From Mycolicibacterium malmesburyense (GTDB lineage Bacteria; Actinomycetota; Actinomycetes; Mycobacteriales; Mycobacteriaceae): a stretch of DNA of 64,000 bases. The notes under the pieces were generated by a model. The model saw only the letters and a program-made list of their open reading frames with translations. It made no database searches and was not told the origin of the DNA. Location of the stretch: the NCBI RefSeq assembly GCF_001050015.1, contig NZ_CVTB01000222.1:62001-126000 (forward strand), in the 5' to 3' direction. Shown here piece by piece: positions 10,376 through 21,948 of this stretch (the first letter of the stretch is position 1; each line of letters starts with the position of its first letter). The position numbers and the translations under genes were made by a program.

Positions 10376-11029
10376 TCAGTCCAGGACATTCACCGCCCGC
10401 GCGATGACGAGCCCGGCGGTGCCCAGCGCGACCATCGCCTGCACCGTCATCATCATCTTGGCCCAGCGGGCGAGCGGCATGGTGTCGGTGGGGGAGAACG
10501 CCATCACGTTCGTCACGCTGACGTACAGGTAGTCGACAAACGTGGGCCGCCAATCCGGTTCGGCCACATCGGGAGTCGCCATCTGGGGGAACAGGAAGTC
10601 CGGGTACGGCCGCTCCCCGGCATGACGCGCGAAGGGTCCGCCGCGGTCCAGCTCCCAGTACCAGATGCCGAACACGATCACGTTGGTGACGATGATCGAC
10701 GCTCCGCTGCCGAGCAGCACCGCCGCGTCGTTGCTTTCGCCACCGCCGAGGATGCCGACCGCGAGCACGACCGCCGACAGCGTGTTGTCGGCCGTGATCG
10801 CCGTCAGCAGGACCCACGTGGCGTACCGACCGACCCGCGTTCGCCGGGTCATCACGCGCGGGTTGATCGCCAGCAGCGCCAGCAAGAGGAGTCCCTCCGA
10901 CAGCAGCAGCGGCCAGCGCGGAACCAGCGTGTAATCCTTCGGGATCGCGACCTGCAGCGCCATCACCGCCAGCACCGCGATCAACACGGGGACGGTGCTC
11001 TCGGGGTTGCCGCGCCGCAGCTCCATCAT
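10376..11029 (-). CDS. DUF1345-like integral membrane protein with a pore-like segment
   Basis: A 217-residue protein with about five hydrophobic segments (VPVLIAVLAVMALQVAI, WPLLLSEGLLLLALLAI, WVLLTAITADNTLSAVVL, IIVTNVIVFGIWYW and the C-terminal pair). The C-terminal part (DYLYVSVTNVMAFSPTDTMP, then WAKMMMTVQAMVAL) resembles the P-loop and final helix of a two-helix potassium channel. However, the TVGYGD filter is replaced by NVMAFSPTD. It fits the DUF1345 membrane family, whose function is unknown. The start is one of two adjacent ATGs (11029, 11026). It is divergent from the SRPBCC gene by 27 bases. Confidence 0.7.
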   Translation of the reverse strand: MMELRRGNPESTVPVLIAVLAVMALQVAIPKDYTLVPRWPLLLSEGLLLLALLAINPRVMTRRTRVGRYATWVLLTAITADNTLSAVVLAVGILGGGESNDAAVLLGSGASIIVTNVIVFGIWYWELDRGGPFARHAGERPYPDFLFPQMATPDVAEPDWRPTFVDYLYVSVTNVMAFSPTDTMPLARWAKMMMTVQAMVALGTAGLVIARAVNVLD

Positions 11030-11056
11030 GTCAGTGTGATGCGCCAGGATGGACGT

Positions 11057-11470
11057 ATGGAGTCACGACACGTCAGCACCTGGATCGCCGCGTCGCCCGA
11101 GACCGTCTACGAGTTCGCCGCGGACCCGCGCACGTGGCCGAAGTGGGCGGCGGGCCTCGCGGAGGGCGGCCTGCGCCAGACCTCTGAGGGCTGGGTGGCC
11201 GACTCTCCGATGGGGGAGGTGACCGTCGAGTTCCCGCCGCCCAACGACCTCGGCGTGCTTGACCATGTCGTGCGCCTGCCGTCCGGGGAGGCGGTCTACA
11301 ACCCGATGCGCGTGCAGCCCTGGAGCGTGCCGGCCGACGCCGACGATCCGCGTTGCGAGGTGGTCTTCAGCGTGCGCCGACGCCCGGGGATGACCGAGGA
11401 GGAGTTCGACGCCGATGCCGAGGCGGTGGCCGCCGACCTGGCGACGTTGAAACGACTGATCGAGGACTAG
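11057..11470 (+). CDS. SRPBCC (START-like) domain protein
   Basis: A 137-residue protein with the polyketide-cyclase/START-like fold pattern: HVSTWIAASPETVYEFAADP at the start, a central set of strands (GEVTVEFPPPNDLGVLDHVV) and a long C-terminal helix (EEEFDADAEAVAADLATLKR). The fold binds small hydrophobic ligands, but no catalytic residues are identifiable, so the role is unknown. I chose ATG 11057 because AGGA sits 7 bases before it; ATG 11039 in frame would leave no ribosome binding site. The stop overlaps the convergent small membrane gene by 4 bases. Confidence 0.75.
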   Translation: MESRHVSTWIAASPETVYEFAADPRTWPKWAAGLAEGGLRQTSEGWVADSPMGEVTVEFPPPNDLGVLDHVVRLPSGEAVYNPMRVQPWSVPADADDPRCEVVFSVRRRPGMTEEEFDADAEAVAADLATLKRLIED

Positions 11471-11697
11471 AGGCGCGTCGAGCAGAGCGCGCTGAACGCC
11501 ACCCAGGTGACGGTTCCCACCGCGGCGCCCGCGAGCACCGCCGTCGCGGCCGTGGCGGTCGCGATCCCGACCACCAGGGCCACGACGATGCCCAACACCA
11601 GAGCGATCAGCTTGTACGCCGGCCACGGCACCCCGGCGACCGGCACGTCACACGTCACGCGTGCGGCTGCGGTGCGGAAGTTGCCTGCGGTGGTCAT
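11467..11697 (-). CDS. Small two-helix membrane protein
   Basis: A 76-residue protein with two hydrophobic stretches (YKLIALVLGIVVALVVGIAT and AVLAGAAVGTVTWVAFSALC) after a soluble N-terminal part. I do not recognise a family. The start at ATG 11697 is supported by TATCGT (minus strand, 11709-11704) ending 6 bases before it, a typical leaderless -10. A longer frame to 11742 would read through that element. It is divergent from the nitroreductase-like gene, with a palindrome between the two promoters. Confidence 0.62.
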   Translation of the reverse strand: MTTAGNFRTAAARVTCDVPVAGVPWPAYKLIALVLGIVVALVVGIATATAATAVLAGAAVGTVTWVAFSALCSTRL

Positions 11698-11703
11698 GGA
11701 AAC

Positions 11704-11784
11704 ACGATAGCTCGTAACTGAGTTTTCGGCCAGCCGAAACACCGAATCAGGTTAGTGGATGTCTAGCGCGTCTAAGCTGGTGAG
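11704..11784. promoter_or_regulatory. Divergent leaderless promoters with central palindrome
   Basis: TATCGT on the minus strand (11709-11704) lies 6 bases from ATG 11697, and TAAGCT on the plus strand (11773-11778) lies 6 bases from ATG 11785. Between them TTTCGGC-CA-GCCGAAA (11724-11739) is a perfect palindrome with 7-base arms, a candidate site for a regulator of both genes. Confidence 0.5.
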
Positions 11785-12222
11785 ATGGCACTTTCCGGAG
11801 AGTATGCACCCAGCCCGTGGGACTGGGTGAGAGAACACGCCGACCAGATCACCGAGTCCGGCACCACGGTAGGCGTGGACCTGAAGGGCAAGCCGCTCAT
11901 CCTGCTGACGACGGTCGGCGCGAAGACCGGAAAGATCCGCAAAACCCCTCTGATGCGGGTGGAACACGACGGTCGGTACGCGGTCGTGGCCTCGCTGGGC
12001 GGCGCCCCGAAGAACCCGGTCTGGTACCACAACGTCAAGGCCCATCCCCGCGTCGAACTGCAGGACGGGGCGGTGACCAGGGAATACGAGGCCCGCGAGG
12101 TCACCGGCGAGGAGAAGGCCGTCTGGTGGGAGCGCGCCGTCGAGGCGTGGCCGGACTACGCCGAGTACCAGACGAAGACCGATCGCCGGATCCCGGTGTT
12201 CGTGCTGACCCCGATTTCTTGA
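11785..12222 (+). CDS. Deazaflavin (F420)-dependent nitroreductase family protein
   Basis: A 145-residue member of the DUF385/Ddn family of small F420-binding oxidoreductases (Rv1558-like by position). The core has the family pattern [25 protein letters not shown] for the cofactor phosphate site, followed by [26 protein letters not shown]. Mycobacterial homologues reduce quinones and can activate nitroimidazole drugs; the natural substrate here is unknown. No membrane helix is present. The promoter looks leaderless (TAAGCT). ilvA follows 29 bases later. Confidence 0.85.
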   Translation: MALSGEYAPSPWDWVREHADQITESGTTVGVDLKGKPLILLTTVGAKTGKIRKTPLMRVEHDGRYAVVASLGGAPKNPVWYHNVKAHPRVELQDGAVTREYEAREVTGEEKAVWWERAVEAWPDYAEYQTKTDRRIPVFVLTPIS

Positions 12223-12251
12223 AAACCGCTGGTTGGTGGCACCATTGACGA

Positions 12252-13532
12252 GTGTCCGCTGAACCGAGCCAGAGCCGGGCCACCTTTCCGCTGTCCGCAG
12301 CCGACATCGACGAGGCTGCTCAGCGTATCTCGGGCGTGGTCTTGCGCAGCCCGCTGCAGATCAGCGACCGGCTCTCGGAGGCGACCGGCGCGACGGTGTA
12401 CCTGAAGCGTGAGGACCTCCAACCCGTGCGGTCCTACAAGCTGCGCGGCGCGCACAACTTACTGATGCAGCTGTCCGCCGACGAGCTGGCCGCGGGCGTG
12501 GTGTGTTCGTCCGCGGGCAATCACGCGCAGGGCTTCGCGATGGCGTGCCGCTCGATGGGCGTTCGCGGCCGCGTCTACGTGCCGGGCAAGACGCCCAAGC
12601 AGAAACGCGACCGCATCCGCTACCACGGCCGTGAGTTCATCGAGCTGATCGTCGGCGGCAGGACCTACGACGACGCCGCGGCCGCCGCGCTGGAGGACAT
12701 CGCGCGCACGGGTGCGACGCTGGTGCCGCCGTACGACGATCTGCGCACCATGGCCGGGCAGGGCACGATCGCCGCCGAGATCCTCGATCAGCTCGATGGG
12801 GAACCGGACCTGGTGGTCGTCCCGGTCGGCGGCGGCGGCTGCATCGCCGGCATCACCACCTATCTGGTGGAACGGACCGGCGGCACTTCGGTTCTCGGGG
12901 TCGAGCCGGCGGGAGCGCCCGCCATGATCGCCGCGCTGGCCGCGGGAGAGCCGGTGACGGTCGACGACGTCGACCAGTTCGTCGACGGTGCCGCGGTGAA
13001 CCGCGCGGGAACGCTGCCCTACGAGGTGCTTGCCGCTGCCGGTGACATGGTGTCGATGACGACCGTCGACGAGGGGGCCGTGTGCACCGCGATGCTCGAC
13101 CTGTACCAGAACGAGGGCATCATCGCCGAGCCGGCGGGAGCGCTGTCGGTGGCGGCGCTGATGGAGGCCGACATCGAACCGGGATCGACTGTGGTGTGCG
13201 TGATCTCGGGTGGCAACAACGACGTGTCGCGGTACGGCGAGGTGCTGGAGCGGTCTCTGGTGCACCTCGGCCTCAAACACTACTTCCTGGTCGACTTCCC
13301 TCAGGAGCCGGGTGCGCTTCGCCGGTTCCTCGACCAGATCCTCGGCCCCAACGACGACATCACGTTGTTCGAGTACATCAAACGCAACAACCGCGAGACC
13401 GGCGAGGCGCTGGTCGGCATCGAACTGGGTTCGGCATCCGATTTCGAGGGCCTGCTCGAACGGATGCGCGCCTCCGACATCCATGTCGAGGCGCTCGAGC
13501 CCGGCTCAGCAGCATACCGCTACCTGCTCTGA
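12252..13532 (+). CDS. ilvA: Threonine ammonia-lyase (threonine deaminase)
   Basis: A 426-residue PLP enzyme that converts threonine to 2-oxobutanoate, the first committed step of isoleucine synthesis. The PLP lysine is K63 in SYKLRGAHN, and the phosphate-binding glycine loop is VGGGGCIAGI. Residues about 340-426 (HYFLVDFPQEPGALRRFLDQ onward) form one ACT-like regulatory domain, as in short threonine deaminases subject to isoleucine feedback. GTG 12252 gives the expected N-terminus. There is no clear ribosome binding site; the hexamer CACCAT 6 bases upstream is a weak -10 candidate. The ileS fragment is at the other end of this region and is not linked. Confidence 0.94.
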   Translation: MSAEPSQSRATFPLSAADIDEAAQRISGVVLRSPLQISDRLSEATGATVYLKREDLQPVRSYKLRGAHNLLMQLSADELAAGVVCSSAGNHAQGFAMACRSMGVRGRVYVPGKTPKQKRDRIRYHGREFIELIVGGRTYDDAAAAALEDIARTGATLVPPYDDLRTMAGQGTIAAEILDQLDGEPDLVVVPVGGGGCIAGITTYLVERTGGTSVLGVEPAGAPAMIAALAAGEPVTVDDVDQFVDGAAVNRAGTLPYEVLAAAGDMVSMTTVDEGAVCTAMLDLYQNEGIIAEPAGALSVAALMEADIEPGSTVVCVISGGNNDVSRYGEVLERSLVHLGLKHYFLVDFPQEPGALRRFLDQILGPNDDITLFEYIKRNNRETGEALVGIELGSASDFEGLLERMRASDIHVEALEPGSAAYRYLL

Positions 13533-13544
13533 GCGTTCACCGCG

Positions 13545-15269
13545 TCAGGTCCGGCGGATCACCGCGAACGAATGCCCGTCGAGGCGCGTGGTTTCCGCGC
13601 CGACCTCCGGGTCGCCCCACGTCAGCACCACCGCGCCGGCGACCGGCACGTCGACCGCACCCGTGCCGAGATTGCAGGCGATCGACAACGACCCGCGACG
13701 CATAACGATCCAGCGCCGGTCTTCGTCGTAGTCGACCTCGAGGTGGTCCAGCCACGGGTCGGCGAGGTCGGGTTCGTTGTGCCGCAACGCGATCAGCTCG
13801 CGATAAACCCGCCGCAGCCGCCCGTGGTCACCCTCGTCGATCTCGTCCCACTTGAGCTTCGAGCGCTGGAACGTCTCGGGGTCCTGCGGATCGGGGATCT
13901 CATCGGCGTCCCAGCCATGCTCGGCGAACTCGCGTTTGCGGCCTTCGGCGGTGGCCCGGGCCAGTTCCGGCTCCGGATGCGAGCTGAAGAACTGGAACGG
14001 CGACGACGAACCCCATTCCTCACCCATGAACAGCATTGCCGTGTATGGGCTTCCGAGCGCGAGGGCGGCCTTGACCGCGAGCTGGCCGAAGGTCAGGTTC
14101 TGTGACGGGCGGTCGCCGACGGCGCGGTTGCCCACCTGATCGTGGGTCAACGTGTAGGCCAGCAGGCGGGTTCCCGGAATCGTGGCGGTGTCCAGCGGGC
14201 GCCCGTGCCTGCGATGCCGGAACGACGAGTACGTGCCGGCGTGGAAATAGCCGTTCTTCAGAGTGGTGGCCAGCACCTCCAGAGTGCCGAAATCGTGGTA
14301 GTAGCCCTGTTGTTCGCCCGACACCGCGGAGTGGATCGCGTGGTGGATGTCGTCGTCCCACTGCGCGGTCATGCCGAGACCGCCGCTGTCCCGGGGCGTG
14401 ATGAGCCGCGGATCGTTCAGGTCGCTCTCGGCGATCAACGACAGCGGCCGGCCCAGCTCCTCTGCCAGCGCGTCGGTTTCGGCCGAGAGTTCTTCGAGGA
14501 TGTGGATCGCCGTGGTGTCGACGAGCGCGTGCACCGCGTCCAGGCGCAGACCGTCGGCGTGGAAGTCGCGCATCCAGCGCAGCGCACAGTCGATGATGTA
14601 GCGCCGCACCTCGTCGGCCTCGGCATCGCCGATGTTGATCGACTCGCCCCACGGATTGCTGCCGGTGGACAGGTACGGTCCGAACTTCGGCAGGTAGTTT
14701 CCCGACGGGCCAAGGTGATTGAACACGGCGTCGATCAACACACCGAGCCCGCGCCCGTGGCAGGCGTCGATCAGGGGCACCAATGCGTCGGGCCCGCCGT
14801 ACGGTTCGTGTACCGCATACCAGAGCACACCGTCGTAGCCCCAGCCGTGGGTTCCGCCGAACGCGTTGACGGGCATCAGTTCGACGAAGTCGATGCCGAG
14901 GTCGACGAGGTAGTCGAGCTTGTCGATCACCGCGTCGAAGGTGCCCTCGGGAGTGAAGGTCCCCACGTGCAGTTCGTAGATCACCGCGCCCTCGATCGAG
15001 CGGCCCGTCCAATCACCGTCCGTCCACGCGGACGGATCGGGTTGCCACAGCTGCGATCTCTCGTGCACGCCGTCGGGCTGACGAGGGGAGCGGGGATCGG
15101 GAAGCACCTTCGGGTCGTCGTCGAGGATGAAGCCGTAGCGGGCGTCGGGCGCGGCATCGACCTCGGCGCGCCACCAGCCGCCGTCGGCCCGGCTCATCTC
15201 GTACAGCTCACCGCCGACGTCGAGGCGGACCCGCTGCGGTCGCGGCGCCCACACGGAGAAATCAGCCAT
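13545..15269 (-). CDS. treZ: Malto-oligosyltrehalose trehalohydrolase
   Basis: A 574-residue GH13 enzyme that releases trehalose from maltooligosyl-trehalose made by TreY. An N-terminal E-set domain (MADFSVWAPRPQRVRLDVGG) precedes the barrel. The barrel shows VIYELHVGTFTPEGTF, GIDFVELMPVNAF, the region DGLRLDAVHALVD with the nucleophile Asp, and LIAESDLNDPR with the acid/base Glu. The C-terminal beta domain ends in ETTRLDGHSFAVIRRT. It is the last gene of the sucT-treX-treY-treZ run, and its start overlaps the treY stop by 8 bases. Confidence 0.95.
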   Translation of the reverse strand: MADFSVWAPRPQRVRLDVGGELYEMSRADGGWWRAEVDAAPDARYGFILDDDPKVLPDPRSPRQPDGVHERSQLWQPDPSAWTDGDWTGRSIEGAVIYELHVGTFTPEGTFDAVIDKLDYLVDLGIDFVELMPVNAFGGTHGWGYDGVLWYAVHEPYGGPDALVPLIDACHGRGLGVLIDAVFNHLGPSGNYLPKFGPYLSTGSNPWGESINIGDAEADEVRRYIIDCALRWMRDFHADGLRLDAVHALVDTTAIHILEELSAETDALAEELGRPLSLIAESDLNDPRLITPRDSGGLGMTAQWDDDIHHAIHSAVSGEQQGYYHDFGTLEVLATTLKNGYFHAGTYSSFRHRRHGRPLDTATIPGTRLLAYTLTHDQVGNRAVGDRPSQNLTFGQLAVKAALALGSPYTAMLFMGEEWGSSSPFQFFSSHPEPELARATAEGRKREFAEHGWDADEIPDPQDPETFQRSKLKWDEIDEGDHGRLRRVYRELIALRHNEPDLADPWLDHLEVDYDEDRRWIVMRRGSLSIACNLGTGAVDVPVAGAVVLTWGDPEVGAETTRLDGHSFAVIRRT

Positions 15270-17583
15270 CGACTCGCTCCAATAGCACGACCGGCAGTTC
15301 GGTGAACAATTCCGCGGCCAGCACTCGGCCGCTGTGACGACGCCCGCCGATTCGATCGGCCCAGGTGCCGGTGGGCAGGTCGAGAGAGGTGTCGCCCCAA
15401 CCGGTTTCGGAGAGTCGCACCGAATGCCGGGTGACCGCGGTCAGCACGTCGTCGCCGCGGACGAATGCCACGAGATGTTGCGCGGCGGGCCCGTCGGCCA
15501 GCAGCGGGGTGTATCCGCCCGCGGAGAACGTCGCGGGTCGCTCCCGGCGCACCGCGAGCGCGGAGGCGACCACCCGCAGCTTCGGATGCCGCATCGCGTC
15601 CAACGCGTCGCGACGGGCCGCATAGTCGACGGGCCTGCGGTTGTCCGGATCGACCAGGCTGTCCTCCCACAGCTCGGTGCCCTGGTAGACATCGGGGACA
15701 CCGGGCGCGGTGAGCGCCAGCAGTTTCTGGCCGAGCGCGTCGCTGCGGGCGTGCAGGTCGAGACGCGCCATCAACGACGTCATCTCGGCCGCGACCGGCC
15801 CGTCGAACAGGGTGTCCAGCCAGGTGTGCACGGCGGTCTCGAAGCCCTCGTCGGGGTCGTTCCAGGTCGTGTGCTCGGCCGCCTCGCGGATCGCCTTCTC
15901 GGCGTAAGCGTGAACCCGCTCTCGCAGCTCGTCGGTGATCTCGCCGTCGACCGGCCAGACACCGAACACGTTCTGCCACAGGAAGAGTCCGGTGCGGGCA
16001 TCCGGCGGTGGGGTGATCACCGTCCACTTGCCGACCAGCTCGGCCCACAACGACGGCACCTGTGACAGCAGCCCGATGCGTGCCCGCACGTCCTCGCCGC
16101 GCTTGGTGTCGTGGGTGGTCAGCCCGACCATCGCGGCCGGCCACAACCGCGCACGCGCCGCGGCCCGCTGGTGGAACTCGGCGACGCTGACCCCGAAGTG
16201 GTGCGGTTCGGAGCCCACCTCGTTGAGCGAGACCAGTCGGGCGTCGCGGTAGAACAGGCAGTCCTCCATGGACTTCGCCGTCGCCGCGCCACACAGTTGT
16301 TGCAGCCGGACCTCGGTTTCCCCGCTGGTCGCCAGCGCCGTCGCGATCAGCGCCAGCGGCGCCGCGAGTTCGGGCTCCGCAGAGGCGGTTTCGGCGAGCG
16401 CGCCGGGGAGCACACCCGACAGCGAGCGGTAGTCGGACCGGTAGACGTCGATGCGGCTGAGCAGTGCGGCGATCGCCGCGGGGAGCTCGTCGTGGTCGGT
16501 GCCGGTGGCCCCGACGATGGTTCGGCGCAACCGGGCCAGCTCGCTGCCCAGGGTCTCGCTCACCGCATTCGCCTTGAGCGTGCGGGCGAGTTCCGGCATC
16601 GAGCCGTAGGCCAGTCCGGTGGAGTCGAACAGGTTCGTCAGTGCCTCCCGGCCCGACGGGTCGATGAACACCCCGCCGATCTCGCGCATGGCGTCGTAAC
16701 CGGTGGTGCCCGCCACGGGCAGGGTGGGTTCCAGTGGCTCGTCGGCGGCCAGGATCTTCTCGATGACGATCCACGCCTCCGGGCCGGTCAGTTCGCGCAG
16801 CCAGGCCAGGTAGCCGGCGGGGTCGGACAGCCCGTCGGGGTGGTCGATGCGGATGCCGTCCACCAAACCCTCGTCGAACCAACGCTTCACCTCGACGTGG
16901 GTGGCGTCGAAGACCGTGCGGTCCTCCTGACGCAGGCCCGCCAGCGAGGTGATCGAGAAGAACCGGCGATAGCCGCAGATGCCGGACAATTCCCCCGTCG
17001 CTTCGCTCGCCCCGTTCTTCCAGGCGACGAGGTGATAGTGCTGGCGGTCGTGCACCTGCGGGCCGGTCCCGTCCTCGGTGCCGGGCGCGATCGGATAAAC
17101 GAGGTCGCCGAGGCGCAGCACCGGTTCGCCGCCGGTGGTGTCGACCTCGAGATCGTCGGCGTCGTCGTCGGATCCGAGCACGGGGAGCACGACGCGTCCG
17201 CCGTCGAGATCCCAGTCGATGTCAAAGAACGACGCGTAATCCGAGTCGCGCCCGTGCTTGAGCACGTCCCACCACCACGCGTTCTGGCGCGGCTTTTCCA
17301 CACCGACGTGGTTGGGCACGATATCGACGATGAGCCCGATGCCCTTGTCGCGGGCTGCGCGCGACAGCCGAGCCAAACCCTCGGGCCCGCCGAGTTCCGC
17401 CGACACCCTGGTCGGGTCGGTGACGTCGTAGCCGTGCGTCGAACCCTCCGCGGCAGTGAGGATCGGCGACAGGTACAGATGTGACACGCCGAGGGCCGCG
17501 AAGTAGTCGAGGAGGTTCTCGGCATCGGCGAAAGTGAAGGCGTCGCCCCGCATTTGGAGGCGGTAGGTGGACAGCACCGTCAT
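15262..17583 (-). CDS. treY: Malto-oligosyltrehalose synthase
   Basis: A 773-residue GH13 enzyme that rearranges the reducing-end alpha-1,4 link of maltodextrins to the alpha-1,1 link of trehalose. Diagnostic segments include STYRLQMRGDAFTFADAENL at the start, LYLSPILTAAEGSTHGYDV, VDIVPNHVG, DGIRIDHPDGLSDP with the nucleophile, and VIEKILA with the acid/base Glu. ATG 17583 lies 11 bases after the treX stop; the frame extending to 17712 overlaps treX and was rejected. It works with TreZ, and TreX debranches glycogen upstream of both. Confidence 0.95.
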   Translation of the reverse strand: MTVLSTYRLQMRGDAFTFADAENLLDYFAALGVSHLYLSPILTAAEGSTHGYDVTDPTRVSAELGGPEGLARLSRAARDKGIGLIVDIVPNHVGVEKPRQNAWWWDVLKHGRDSDYASFFDIDWDLDGGRVVLPVLGSDDDADDLEVDTTGGEPVLRLGDLVYPIAPGTEDGTGPQVHDRQHYHLVAWKNGASEATGELSGICGYRRFFSITSLAGLRQEDRTVFDATHVEVKRWFDEGLVDGIRIDHPDGLSDPAGYLAWLRELTGPEAWIVIEKILAADEPLEPTLPVAGTTGYDAMREIGGVFIDPSGREALTNLFDSTGLAYGSMPELARTLKANAVSETLGSELARLRRTIVGATGTDHDELPAAIAALLSRIDVYRSDYRSLSGVLPGALAETASAEPELAAPLALIATALATSGETEVRLQQLCGAATAKSMEDCLFYRDARLVSLNEVGSEPHHFGVSVAEFHQRAAARARLWPAAMVGLTTHDTKRGEDVRARIGLLSQVPSLWAELVGKWTVITPPPDARTGLFLWQNVFGVWPVDGEITDELRERVHAYAEKAIREAAEHTTWNDPDEGFETAVHTWLDTLFDGPVAAEMTSLMARLDLHARSDALGQKLLALTAPGVPDVYQGTELWEDSLVDPDNRRPVDYAARRDALDAMRHPKLRVVASALAVRRERPATFSAGGYTPLLADGPAAQHLVAFVRGDDVLTAVTRHSVRLSETGWGDTSLDLPTGTWADRIGGRRHSGRVLAAELFTELPVVLLERVDG

Positions 17584-17594
17584 GTGTGGCGACC

Positions 17595-19744
<2,150 letters not shown>

Positions 19745-19745
<1 letters not shown>

Positions 19746-21925
19746 CAGCCAACCCACCATCCGGTGGCGGCGGCGATCTGGCGGCCGAGTTCGGGGGCCA
19801 TGGTGCGCATATACGTCTTCGAGATGTGATGAGCGTCGTGGTAGAGCAACACGTTCCCCTCCACGGCTCGGCAAATGTCCTTGCGGCACACCGCATCACT
19901 CATGTCGAGCGGTTTGAGCAACGGGAACCGCTCGACGAGGTCGAGTGTGGGGTTGTGCTCAGAGAGTACGTCGGATCGGCGTGTTCCACAGGAGATCGCA
20001 TCACCGCCGTCGGCCAGGCAGTCGGCGGCGAAGAAGGGCTGACCGTTGCGGACCAGCCACGGGGTGTCCCGCATCGCCAGCACCGGGATGTCGTTGTCGG
20101 ACAACTCCTGCCAGATGCCGATGTACGTCGCCGGCATCACGTCGCCTGCCCTGATGTTCCACGGACGTGTGGAGGTGGTGAACACGTAATCGGGGTGGTC
20201 TTCGACGAGCTTGTCCATCACCCGCTCGTTCCACTCGCGACATTTCGGGTACGGGCGGTTGTCGCCCATCACCAACGGCACCTCTTCGGTGGTCAACGGG
20301 CAGCCCATCTTGAGATAGGTGACCACCTTGAAGTGGTGCCGCTTGCCCAACAGGTCCAGCGCGGTGATCCAGTGTTCGGCGTGCGATCCGCCCGCCAGCG
20401 CGATCGTGCGCTTGGCGGTCTTGTCGCCGTAGGTGCAGTTGATCACGTCGACGTTGTCGAAGTCGCTGATGCAGCCGTCCTCGGTGGTCATCGGCAGGTC
20501 GTTCTTGGCCTCGAGCACGGTCGGTCGCATCGGGGCTTTGGGCACGCGGGCCCTGCTCAGCAGCGCAGCGGCGCCGGGGTAATCGTGCCTCGACAGCGCG
20601 ACGAGTTCGGCGTCGTTCGTGCGTTGGACCAACACGTGCTCACGCCAGCTGAACGAGGTGGCGGTCAGCGCGACGCCCAACAGCACGACCACCGAGCCCA
20701 GCACCACCGGCGGCCTGCGCCGCCGCCCCCCGCGCGCGGTCACGGTCCGCTGCGCGGGCGCGCTGCGGTACCGCAGCGGGTTCTCGATGTATTTGGTGGT
20801 CAGCCAGGCCAACACCCCGGACACCAGCAGCACCACCGCACCTTCGACGACCGTGGCGCGGCTGTGCCCGGTATAGGACAGCCAGAAGATCAGAAGCGGC
20901 CAGTGCCACAGGTACAGCGAGTAGGCCATCGCGCCCAGCGATACGAACGGTGCCGTCGCCAGGAGACGGTTGGGCAGAGGCATCCGGCCGGCCGTGTGCG
21001 GATCGGCCACCCGGTTGGCCGCGGAGAGGATGAACAGCATCGTGGCCGCGACCGGCACCAGGGCCCACGGGCCGGGGAACTCCTTGACGCCGTCGATCAC
21101 CGCGCCGCATGCCAGGATCGCCGCCAGCGCGACGACCGCCGCCAGCGTCCGCAACCACATCGGCATGCGCAGATGCGTCACCACGGCCCCGACCAGCGCG
21201 CCGAGCAGCAGTTCCCAGGCCCTGGCGAAGCTGTCGTAGTACGCGGTGGCCTGGTCGGCGTTGTGGGCGTAGATCGCGTAGACGAACGACGCGACGGTCA
21301 GCACGGTGAGCAGCGCGACGAACGCGGCGCGCATGTGCTTGCCGAAGATCCGCCGAAACAGCAAGGCGGTCAGGAAGATCAGCGCCAGGAACGCGATGTA
21401 GAACTGGCCCTGCACGGACATCGACCAGATGTGCTGCAGGGGGCTGACGGCTTCGCCCGCACGCAGGTAGTTCGACGCGGAGTTGGCCAGTTCCCAGTTC
21501 TGGAAATAACCCAGGCTCGCGAGGCTCTGATCGGCGAACGCCTCCCAGCGGGTCTGTGGCTGAATCAGGACGGTCAAGACGGCCGACGCCGCGAGCACCA
21601 CGACCAGCGCGGGCAGCAGTCGCCGGACCAGCCGCGTCACCTCCCGCCCCGGCCGCAGCGAGACGCCCGGCGTCATCGCCGCACGCAGCAAACGTCCCCC
21701 GAAGAAGAAGCCCGATAGCGCGAGAAACACGTCGACACCGCCGGAGACCCGGCCGAACCACACGTGGAACACCGCGACCAGCGCGATGGCGATGCCGCGC
21801 AACCCGTCGAGATCGTGGCGGTAGGCCATCGAGTCGTTGCGGGTGCCGCTCGGGGCTTTCGCGGCGCGCGACGGTCGTCCCGGTTCGGTGACGGGCGCCG
21901 ACCGGGGAGGGGCGAGGGTCATCAT
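19745..21925 (-). CDS. sucT: Acyltransferase-3/SGNH envelope acyltransferase (SucT-like succinyltransferase)
   Basis: A 726-residue OafA-type protein. Residues about 35-400 are the ten-helix acyltransferase-3 domain ([20 protein letters not shown], then [11 protein letters not shown] and [13 protein letters not shown]), followed by a helix and an extracytoplasmic SGNH domain. The SGNH domain shows [12 protein letters not shown] near the GDS position and [13 protein letters not shown] with the C-terminal Asp-His. By position (upstream of treX, divergent from bioA) it matches Rv1565c and the M. smegmatis gene reported as SucT, which succinylates arabinogalactan and lipoarabinomannan; that match is from memory. 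Two ATGs (21925, 21922) are possible. The promoter overlaps that of bioA. Confidence 0.8.
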
Positions 21926-21948
21926 GGTCGACGGATAATCTACCGAAG
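21926..21948. promoter_or_regulatory. Overlapping divergent promoters of sucT and bioA
   Basis: Only 23 bases separate the two genes. On the plus strand TAATCT (21936-21941) lies 7 bases before GTG 21949 of bioA. On the minus strand TAGATT (21942-21937) lies 11 bases before ATG 21925 of sucT. The two -10 hexamers share five base pairs, so polymerase could occupy only one at a time. There is no BioQ-type palindrome here. Confidence 0.5.

Noticed and set aside
12222..12252. Strong -10 promoter element before ilvA
   Set aside because: The only spaced hexamer is CACCAT, which lacks the leading T of TANNNT, so it was mentioned but not listed as a feature.
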